Below are positions 6,609-12,005 of a stretch of DNA of 12,005 nt, one piece after another. The position numbers and the translations under genes are program-made. Position 1 is the first letter of the stretch. Each line of letters opens with the position of its first letter. Source of the DNA: JAVVHH01 sp050954595 (GTDB taxonomy: Bacteria > Pseudomonadota > Alphaproteobacteria > Acetobacterales > Acetobacteraceae); the NCBI GenBank assembly GCA_050954595.1, contig JBPBQE010000335.1, forward strand, positions 1-12,005. The letters run 5' to 3'. The notes under the pieces are model-generated. The model saw nothing but the letters and a program-made list of their open reading frames with translations, ran no database searches and was not told where the DNA came from.

Positions 6609-7112
6609 ATGACCCAACCGAACGGCGCCTTTCGCTTCAGCCTCCCTCGCCCGGATGGCACCACGCTCGACCTGGCCGAGTTCGCGGGTCGCCCGCTGCT
6701 GATCGCCAACACCGCATCCAAATGCGGCTTCACCGGCCAATACGCCGGGCTCCAGCATCTGTGGGACACCTATCGGGACCGCGGCCTCGTCGTCATCGGC
6801 GTTCCGTCCGACGATTTTGGTCATCAGGAGCCCGGCACGGACGCCGAGATCGGCAGCTTCTGCGAGCTCAACTACGGTGTCACGTTCCCGCTAGCAGCCA
6901 AGTCGCACGTCACCGGCCCCGAGGCTCCGCCGCTGTTCCAGTACCTTGCCGCGCAGGCTGGCCCGCTCGCGAAGCCCCGCTGGAATTTCTACAAATACCT
7001 GATTTCGCCTGATGGCCGCGTCGATGCCTGGTTCTCCAGCATTACGCCGCCGGGCTCTGCTCGCGTGTTGCGTGCATTGAGCAAACATCTGCGTCGCCAG
7101 ACGGGAGGATGA
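6609..7112 (+). CDS. glutathione peroxidase family thiol peroxidase
   Basis: This 167-residue thioredoxin-fold peroxidase reduces hydrogen peroxide or lipid peroxides in the cytoplasm; bacterial Cys-type members often use thioredoxin rather than glutathione. The peroxidatic Cys is C39 in NTASKCGFTGQY; HQEPG (72-76), FCELNYGVTFP (84-94, with a candidate resolving Cys at 85) and WNFYKYLI (from 125) follow. The classical FPCNQF block reads VPSDDF here, so the tetrad Gln is replaced by Asp at 69; similar VPSNDF forms occur in many alphaproteobacterial homologues, so this is probably a subgroup trait. The start is ATG 6609, 10 bp after birA; no strong ribosome binding site is visible. A rho-independent terminator lies about 130 bp downstream. 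There is no selenocysteine codon. Confidence 0.94.
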   Translation: MTQPNGAFRFSLPRPDGTTLDLAEFAGRPLLIANTASKCGFTGQYAGLQHLWDTYRDRGLVVIGVPSDDFGHQEPGTDAEIGSFCELNYGVTFPLAAKSHVTGPEAPPLFQYLAAQAGPLAKPRWNFYKYLISPDGRVDAWFSSITPPGSARVLRALSKHLRRQTGG

Positions 7113-7161
7113 CACAAAAGACACACTTGAGCGTGTTATCTTTCGAGATGTGACAAAACGC

Positions 7162-7190
7162 TTGCTAACACAGGATCTCTTCGGCATATT
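7162..7190 (+). promoter_or_regulatory. candidate sigma70-type promoter
   Basis: TTGCTA (7162-7167) and CATATT (7185-7190) are separated by exactly 17 bp, each matching 4 of 6 consensus positions. The predicted start, near 7197, falls at the foot of the UUCG hairpin. It lies in the AT-richer spacer, where chance matches are more likely than in the genes, so support is modest. Confidence 0.3.
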
Positions 7191-7196
7191 GTGCAG

Positions 7197-7276
7197 CGCA
7201 GCAAGCGGTTCGCCGCTTCTGCAGGACGTTTCCTCCCTAAACTTGGCGGTGCCCTCGGGCGCCGCCATCTTTTTTT
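7197..7276 (+). ncRNA. candidate small RNA (about 80 nt) with UUCG hairpin and intrinsic terminator
   Basis: Downstream of the promoter-like pair comes a hairpin at 7198-7222: four outer pairs, one bulged C at 7202, six inner pairs AAGCGG/CCGCTT, and a TTCG tetraloop. A single-stranded stretch follows, then the terminator hairpin and T-run ending at 7276. Hairpin, linker and terminator together resemble a bacterial small RNA. No match to 6S, 4.5S/SRP or tmRNA core motifs is visible. The alternative is that this is simply the structured 3' untranslated region of the birA-gpx transcript. Confidence 0.25.
7245..7276 (+). terminator. rho-independent terminator downstream of gpx
   Basis: A 9-bp GC-rich stem (7245-7253 with 7258-7266, one G-T wobble) is closed by a CTCG loop and followed by ATC and seven T residues (7270-7276). 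Stem and T-run face the plus strand, so it ends the birA-gpx transcript, or a small RNA starting near 7197, before it reads into holA. The minus strand lacks a comparable T-run. Confidence 0.8.
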
Positions 7277-7290
7277 GGAACTCCTCCCGG

Positions 7291-8310
7291 TTAACGCCCG
7301 GGCCGCCCTTGCCGCACCAGCGCGGCCATCAATCGCCGCACCAGCAACACGTCCGGACTGCCCGTCTGCTTGCACGCCAGCTCGACCCGCCGAGTTTCCC
7401 GCATCGCATGCATCAGCTTGGTCGCGTCCCAATGCTTCAGCGCCCGCGTGAACTCCGGCAGCCGCTTGAAGAATACCGGGGGCCGCGCCGACCGCGCCGC
7501 ATCGTCCGCCGATGCCCCGTCCGCCATCCGTCCCCGCGCCAGGTGCAGCTTGGCCAGGTGCCCCAGCACCCCGCGCGCCACCGCCACCGGCGCCGCACCC
7601 TCGGCCAGCGCCCGCTCCAGCGCCCGATCCGCCGCGGCGGCATCCCCGCTCGTGGCGGCGAACACCGCATCGTCGAACGCCACCGCGCCGGCATCGCCGA
7701 CACAGGCCCGCACGTCGTCCAACTGTAACCTGCGCTCGTCCCCGGCATACAGGATGAGCTTCTCGATCTCCCCGCCCACCGCCGCCGAGTCGTTGCCCAT
7801 CCGCTCGACGGCGAACTGCAGCGCGTCCGCCTCCACCCCGATCCCCGCTGCCGCCAGGCTGGCGGCGATCCGCTCCCCCAGCGCCCGCCCCTCTTCCGGA
7901 TAGCATGCGATCGCCGCCGCCTCCGGCAACGCTTCCACCAGCGCCCGCAGCTTTGAGCGCGCCGGCATGGCCCCACCCTCCAGCACGACCAGGCTGTCCC
8001 CGCCGCTCGCGGCAAAATCCTTGACCAGCGCCGTCACTGCCGCCGTTAACCCGTCGCTCGCCTCGCGCACGCGAATCACCCGCCGCCCGCCCAGCATGGA
8101 GATCGCGCTCGCCTCCTCGGCCAGCCGCGCATGATCCTCTCGGCCCAGCCAAGCTACCCGGAACGCGTCATCCTTCGACCCGGCCACCACGGCCGTCAGC
8201 GCATCAGCACGCTGCCGCACCAGCCCCTCGTCATCCCCATGCAGCAGAACCAGCCGCGTCGAACCAGGGTCGCGCAAGAAAGCCGACAGCCGTCTCGCAT
8301 CCAGTTTCAT
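7291..8310 (-). CDS. holA: DNA polymerase III delta subunit
   Basis: HolA is the delta subunit of the clamp loader, which opens the beta sliding clamp during replication. The 339-residue length is typical. The N-terminus MKLDARRLSAFLRDP followed by VLLHGDDEGLVRQRAD is the hallmark of alphaproteobacterial HolA. The AAA+-like domain I contains SLVVLEGGAMPARSKLRALVE and the ACYPEEG strand; domain II contains the MGNDSAAVGGEIEKLILYAG segment; the helical domain III carries VFFKRLPEFTRALKHW near the C-terminus. As in other delta subunits there is no functional Walker A motif. ATG 8310 is preceded by a 37-bp gap from lptE without a strong ribosome binding site. It is the last gene of the DUF3576-leuS-lptE-holA block. 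Confidence 0.95.
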   Translation of the reverse strand: MKLDARRLSAFLRDPGSTRLVLLHGDDEGLVRQRADALTAVVAGSKDDAFRVAWLGREDHARLAEEASAISMLGGRRVIRVREASDGLTAAVTALVKDFAASGGDSLVVLEGGAMPARSKLRALVEALPEAAAIACYPEEGRALGERIAASLAAAGIGVEADALQFAVERMGNDSAAVGGEIEKLILYAGDERRLQLDDVRACVGDAGAVAFDDAVFAATSGDAAAADRALERALAEGAAPVAVARGVLGHLAKLHLARGRMADGASADDAARSARPPVFFKRLPEFTRALKHWDATKLMHAMRETRRVELACKQTGSPDVLLVRRLMAALVRQGRPGR

Positions 8311-8347
8311 GTCGCGGCGAAAGTCGCGCCAACGATGGTGACGGAAG

Positions 8348-8857
8348 TCACGTTGGTGGATGCGCCCTGAAGTAGATCGCCAGATCCAGCACGATCTTGT
8401 CCGCTATCTCGTCGGCCAGCCGCTGATAGGCCGCCGAGGTTTCCAGATCCGCCGCAAAGTATTCCTGGTTGTTGATGTTGATGCCATCCACGCCCTTGGC
8501 GATGCCGCTCGTCACCACCGTGTTGGCGACGTCCAGCTTGCGCAACGTCCAGCTCGAAGACGCATTGAGCCGCACCCGGGTCGACGACGTGTCCTGTTGG
8601 ATGCCGATCGCCTCCGCCGCGATCGACAACCCGCCGACCAGCTCGAACTGCTTGACCCTGGCCTCCTCGGACCCAGCCAGCCGCTGCTGCAGCGCCTGAC
8701 GCAACAGTTGTCCTTGCCGCTCGGTCATCACCGCGACGTAGATCGACGCCAACTCCGGCCGCAGTGCCCCAACCCCGTGCCGCCCGTAGAGCGGCGCAAA
8801 CCCGCACCCTCCTAATCCGGCCGTCAGACCCGCGAGCAGGAAGCGGCGGGCGATCAT
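8348..8857 (-). CDS. lptE: LPS-assembly lipoprotein LptE
   Basis: LptE is the outer-membrane lipoprotein that plugs the LptD barrel and helps insert lipopolysaccharide into the outer leaflet. The 169-residue precursor has a short signal peptide, MIARRFLLAGLTAGLGGC, with lipobox LGGC and acylated Cys at residue 18, followed by GFAPLYG, the typical start of mature alphaproteobacterial LptE. The body is poorly conserved but fits the family: an alternating strand pattern (TRVRLNASSSWTLRKL) and a C-terminal helix LADEIADKIVLDLAIYF ahead of a short tail. The ATG overlaps the TGA of leuS as ATGA (8854-8857), a coupled arrangement also common upstream of holA in this lineage. Confidence 0.93.
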   Translation of the reverse strand: MIARRFLLAGLTAGLGGCGFAPLYGRHGVGALRPELASIYVAVMTERQGQLLRQALQQRLAGSEEARVKQFELVGGLSIAAEAIGIQQDTSSTRVRLNASSSWTLRKLDVANTVVTSGIAKGVDGININNQEYFAADLETSAAYQRLADEIADKIVLDLAIYFRAHPPT

Positions 8858-11451
8858 CCCGCGACCACGAAGTTGATGATCCGGTCCGGCACGTAGATGC
8901 GCTTGACCATCCGCTTACCCTCGATCAGCCGCGCCACGTTCGGCTCCGCCAGCGCGGCCGCATACGCTGCCTCCGCCTCCGTCCCCGGCGGCAACGCCAC
9001 CGTCCCGCGCAGCTTGCCGCCTACCTGGACCGCCACCGTCACCGTATCGACCATCAGCAGCGCCGGATCGGCCTGCGGCCAGGCCTGGTCGGCCACCAGC
9101 GAACTCGCGGAGTCGAGCAGATGCGCCATCTCCTCGGCCAGATGCGGCGCCATTGGTGCGATCAGCCGCGCCATCGTCAGCATCGACCGCCGCCGTGCCG
9201 CTACCAGGCCCGGTGCCGGCCCCGCGCGTTCCGCCTCGCCCAGAACACTGGTCAGCTCGTACAATTTGGCGATCGCCACATTGATCGCGAAGTCATCCAG
9301 CGCCGCCGTCACGGCCGCGATCGCCCGATGCGTCGCCCGATCCAGCGCCAGCGCCGCTGGCCCGCTCTCGGCATCACCGACCCCGTCGCGCGCGACCGCC
9401 GCAGCCAGTCGCATCGCCCGCTGCACGAACCGCGAGGCACCGGCCACGCCCGCCTCGGTCCACTCCACATCCCGGTCCGGCGGATTGTCCGACAGCACGA
9501 ACCACCGCGCCGTATCGGCGCCATAGCGCTCGATGATCGCGCCGGGATCGACCGTGTTGAGCTTGCTCTTGGACATCTTCTCGCTGCGGCCCACCGTCAC
9601 CGCCGCCCCGTCCGACCGCCGCTGCGCCGTCCCGTCCGCCGATATCTCGACGTCGCCAGGATTGAGCCACGCCCCATCCGCCGCACGATAGGTCTCGTGC
9701 GTCACCATCCCCTGCGTGAACAGCCCGGCGAACGGCTCTGCAACCCCCACCTCGCCCGCCTTCTGCAGCGCCCGCGTGAAGAACCGCGCATATAACAGGT
9801 GCAGGATCGCATGCTCGATCCCGCCCACGTACTGATCGACCGGCAACCAATGATCTACCGCCCGGCGATCCAGCGGCGCATCTGCCTGCGGCGAGCAGAA
9901 CCGGGCGAAATACCAGGAGCTGTCGACGAACGTGTCCATCGTGTCCGTCTCGCGCTGCGCCGCCGCACCGCATTGCGGGCAGTTCACGTGCTTCCACGTC
10001 GGATGATGATCCAGCGGATTGCCCGGACGGTCGAACGTCACGTCCAGCGGCAGCAACACCGGTAGCTCCGCCGCCGGCACCGGCACGATGCCGCACGACG
10101 CGCAATGGATGATCGGGATCGGCGCACCCCAATAGCGCTGCCGACTGATCCCCCAGTCGCGCAGCCGCCAGTTGACCACGCCTTCGCCGGCCCCGTCCGC
10201 CTCGAGCCGCTCGATCGCGGCCCGCTTGGCGGGCCCGGTTTCCAGCCCATCCAGGAACCCGGAATTCATGATTCGGCCTGGCCCGGTATAAGCGACGGTG
10301 CCGATGTCGACCGCCTCACCAGCCGGCGCCACCACCGGCTCGACCTCGAGTCCGTATTTCCGGGCGAAGTCCAGGTCGCGCTGGTCATGCGCGGGGCAAC
10401 CGAAGATCGCCCCCGTGCCGTATTCCATCAGTACGAAGTTGGCGATCCACACCGGGAAGCTCCGCCCCGGCAGGAACGGGTGCGTCACCCGCAGCCCGGT
10501 ATCGAAACCACGCTTCTCCGCCGTCTCGATCGCCGCCTCGCTGGTCCCCAGCGCCCGGCACTCCGCCACGAACGCTGCCGCGGCAGGATTATCCGCCGCG
10601 ACCGCCGCCGCAATCGGTTGGTCCGCCGCCACCGCAACGAATGACATGCCGAACAGCGTATCCGGCCGGGTCGTGAACACCTCGATGGTTTCGGCGCCCT
10701 TGGCCAACGGGAACCGCACCCGCGCGCCTTCGCTCCGGCCGATCCAGCGCGCCTGCATCGTGCGCACCCGCTCGGGCCAGCGATCCAGCCCGTCCAGTGC
10801 GTCGAGCAATTCCGGTGCGAACTGCGTAATGCGGAAAAACCACTGCGCCAGCTCGCGCTTCTCGACGACGGCGCCCGAGCGCCAGCCGCGCCCGTCGATC
10901 ACCTGCTCGTTGGCCAGCACGGTGCCGTCCACCGGGTCCCAGTTGACGAAGCTGCGCCGCCGATCCACCAGCCCGGCTGCCAACAATTCCAGGAACAGTG
11001 CCTGCTGATGCCCGTAATACGTGGAGTCGCAGGTCGCGAACTCGCGCGACCAATCGATCGACAGCCCCATGCGCTGCAACTCGCCGCGCATGGTCTCGAT
11101 ATTCGCCCGGGTCCAGACGTCGGGATGGATGCCCCGGTCTCGCGCCGCGTTCTCCGCCGGTAGCCCGAACGCGTCCCACCCCATCGGGTGCATGACGTCG
11201 AAGCCACGCGCCCGCTTGTAGCGGGCCACCACGTCGCCGAGCGCATAGTTGCGCACGTGCCCCATGTGGATCTTCCCGCTCGGATACGGGAACATCTCCA
11301 GCACGTAGTATTTCGGCTTGTCGCCTGTCGGAACGTCCTCGGCGCGGAAGCAGTTTGCCGCCGCCCATGCCGCCTGCCATCGCGGCTCGGCTGCGCGGAA
11401 ATCGTAGGGAGCTACACCTTCGCTGGCGCTATCGGCGACCGTATCGGGCAC
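8854..11451 (-). CDS. leuS: leucyl-tRNA synthetase
   Basis: LeuRS charges tRNA-Leu with leucine (EC 6.1.1.4). The 865 residues match the bacterial class Ia enzyme. In order: YVLEMFPYPSGKIHMGHVRN with the HIGH-type motif HMGH (62-65); the CP1 editing domain with TTRPDTLFGM and MEYGTGAIFGCPAHDQRD, including the conserved editing Asp; GISRQRYWGAPIPIIHC; CASC and CPQC pairs that suggest an intact zinc site; TMDTFVDSSWYFARF; the KMSKS loop (625-629); and an anticodon-binding region that includes MAPHLAEEMAHLL. The C-terminal domain ends VPDRIINFVVAG. I take GTG 11451 as the start, 4 bp after the upstream gene, because no ATG lies between it and the conserved N-terminal WQAAW region. No frameshift or missing motif is visible. 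Confidence 0.98.
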   Translation of the reverse strand: MPDTVADSASEGVAPYDFRAAEPRWQAAWAAANCFRAEDVPTGDKPKYYVLEMFPYPSGKIHMGHVRNYALGDVVARYKRARGFDVMHPMGWDAFGLPAENAARDRGIHPDVWTRANIETMRGELQRMGLSIDWSREFATCDSTYYGHQQALFLELLAAGLVDRRRSFVNWDPVDGTVLANEQVIDGRGWRSGAVVEKRELAQWFFRITQFAPELLDALDGLDRWPERVRTMQARWIGRSEGARVRFPLAKGAETIEVFTTRPDTLFGMSFVAVAADQPIAAAVAADNPAAAAFVAECRALGTSEAAIETAEKRGFDTGLRVTHPFLPGRSFPVWIANFVLMEYGTGAIFGCPAHDQRDLDFARKYGLEVEPVVAPAGEAVDIGTVAYTGPGRIMNSGFLDGLETGPAKRAAIERLEADGAGEGVVNWRLRDWGISRQRYWGAPIPIIHCASCGIVPVPAAELPVLLPLDVTFDRPGNPLDHHPTWKHVNCPQCGAAAQRETDTMDTFVDSSWYFARFCSPQADAPLDRRAVDHWLPVDQYVGGIEHAILHLLYARFFTRALQKAGEVGVAEPFAGLFTQGMVTHETYRAADGAWLNPGDVEISADGTAQRRSDGAAVTVGRSEKMSKSKLNTVDPGAIIERYGADTARWFVLSDNPPDRDVEWTEAGVAGASRFVQRAMRLAAAVARDGVGDAESGPAALALDRATHRAIAAVTAALDDFAINVAIAKLYELTSVLGEAERAGPAPGLVAARRRSMLTMARLIAPMAPHLAEEMAHLLDSASSLVADQAWPQADPALLMVDTVTVAVQVGGKLRGTVALPPGTEAEAAYAAALAEPNVARLIEGKRMVKRIYVPDRIINFVVAG

Positions 11452-11455
11452 GAGC

Positions 11456-11986
11456 TTACGACTTCGCGGCGGTCTGCGACCGCAGTTCGCGCGCCCGTGC
11501 CAACACCTTGTCCTCGATCTCGCCGCTCGTGGACGGCGACACCGCCTGGTCCACCCAGCGCCCGCCCTGCTCGATCTGACGGAACACCGTGATCCGGATG
11601 CCGTCCGTGCGCAGTTGCCGCCCCAGGATGTAGGCCGTTGCCTTGAAGCGCTCGCCCTGGGCGCCCGGCGGTGAGTACCAGTCGGTGATGATCACGCCGC
11701 CGAACGGATCGGCCGACACCAGCGGCATGAACGACAGTGTGTCCAGCGTCGCGCGCCACAGATAGGCGTTCACCCCGAGCGCGCCGCCGGCCTGGTCGGC
11801 TGCATCGGCGCTGCTTTTGCCACCGATGCCCAGCACCAGCCCCTGCTCGCCACCGAGTTTGCCTCGCTCCGGCCCGCGCGTGCGGTAATCGTTGTATTCG
11901 TCGTCGCCGACGGCCCGCGACTTCGAGCAGGCCGTGACCAGCAATGTTGCACTGAGAAGGGCGGCGAGGATGACAGGCTTGGACAT
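11456..11986 (-). CDS. DUF3576-type outer-membrane lipoprotein
   Basis: This 176-residue protein of unknown role has a lipoprotein signal: MSKP, a hydrophobic stretch ILAALLSATLLV, then the lipobox VTAC with Cys at residue 20. Ser at +2 favours the outer membrane. The mature part has LWRATLDTLSFMPLVSADPF and GGVIITDWYSPPGAQGERFK, features of the DUF3576 family, which in alphaproteobacteria is commonly found directly upstream of leuS. The C-terminus is helical and charged (EIEDKVLARARELR). I chose ATG 11986; GTG 11992 two codons upstream is also possible. No good ribosome binding site is visible within the few bases that remain. It leads the leuS-lptE-holA block with a 4-bp gap to leuS. Association with the cell envelope is inferred from the signal; no biochemical function is known to me. 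Confidence 0.87.
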   Translation of the reverse strand: MSKPVILAALLSATLLVTACSKSRAVGDDEYNDYRTRGPERGKLGGEQGLVLGIGGKSSADAADQAGGALGVNAYLWRATLDTLSFMPLVSADPFGGVIITDWYSPPGAQGERFKATAYILGRQLRTDGIRITVFRQIEQGGRWVDQAVSPSTSGEIEDKVLARARELRSQTAAKS

Positions 11987-12005
11987 GTTCACACTTGCTG
12001 TTGCG

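Larger units (their letters stand above)
7113..7290. other. AT-richer convergent spacer between gpx and holA
   Basis: This 178-bp gap is the longest non-coding stretch in the window. Its first 90 bases are only about 45% G+C (counted by hand), far below the surrounding genes. It contains a small ATCT-TTCG-AGAT hairpin (7138-7149), a promoter-like pair (7162-7190), a strong UUCG hairpin (7198-7222) and a terminator (7245-7276). A plus-strand open frame starting at GTG 7150 runs into the antisense of holA and shows no family features, so I do not call it a gene. Confidence 0.7.

Noticed and set aside
5786..6769. 327-codon minus-strand open frame opposite birA and gpx
   Set aside because: Gly/Ala/Val-rich composition with no motifs, and antisense to two clear enzymes.
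7150..7728. Plus-strand frame starting at GTG in the gpx-holA spacer
   Set aside because: No ribosome binding site; it runs through the terminator and then antisense to holA, with no recognisable features.
7136..8152. 338-codon minus-strand open frame overlapping holA in another frame
   Set aside because: Gly/Ala/Arg-rich; the holA frame carries the real family signatures.
8764..9795. 343-codon plus-strand open frame opposite lptE and leuS
   Set aside because: Arg/His-rich composition from GC skew at the third codon position; leuS motifs on the other strand are decisive.
1..12005. Mobile elements, CRISPR, phage or defence system
   Set aside because: No transposase or integrase, terminal repeats, spaced direct repeats or effector motifs were seen; the content is housekeeping and metabolic genes.

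Overview
The window is about 12 kb of GC-rich chromosomal DNA, roughly two-thirds or more G+C by eye, packed with genes in four blocks of alternating direction. The gene set points to an alphaproteobacterium: a large LeuRS, an LptE-type lipoprotein and a DUF3576-type lipoprotein next to leuS, ATP-grasp GshB, and an Smr protein coupled to an XRE-type protein. The order DUF3576 - leuS - lptE - holA and the style of the proteins fit Rhodospirillales/Acetobacteraceae best. That placement is inference from family knowledge; no search was run.

Layout. Block 1 (+, 2-1634): the 3' end of a dienelactone-hydrolase-fold protein that has lost two catalytic residues, an Smr-domain protein, and a small XRE-type helix-turn-helix protein overlapping it by 4 bp. 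Block 2 (-, 5789-1631): hddA-like heptose-7-phosphate kinase, a D-lactate dehydrogenase/GlcD-type flavoprotein, a hexapeptide-repeat acyltransferase of the 'phosphonate metabolism' type, and gshB. The last three are spaced 2 and 10 bp apart and are probably co-transcribed. Blocks 1 and 2 converge with overlapping stop codons. Block 3 (+, about 5873-7112): a biotin-protein ligase lacking the DNA-binding domain and apparently lacking a standard start codon, then a glutathione peroxidase. Block 4 (-, 11992-7291): DUF3576-type lipoprotein, leuS, lptE and holA. Blocks 3 and 4 converge on a 178-bp AT-richer spacer, the longest non-coding stretch here. It holds a strong rho-independent terminator, UUCG-capped hairpins and a possible promoter for a short RNA.

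How the genes work together. Block 4 is a housekeeping cluster (translation, LPS transport, replication clamp loading). Block 2 mixes surface-sugar precursor synthesis with thiol/2-hydroxyacid metabolism. GshB makes glutathione, the glyoxalase pathway uses glutathione to turn methylglyoxal into D-lactate, and a D-lactate dehydrogenase would oxidise that to pyruvate, so the dld-gshB linkage makes metabolic sense. A glutathione peroxidase lies close by. I see no tRNA, rRNA, CRISPR array, insertion sequence, phage gene or defence system. The points most worth a second look are the degenerate hydrolase, the ATC-like start of birA and the candidate small RNA at 7197-7276.
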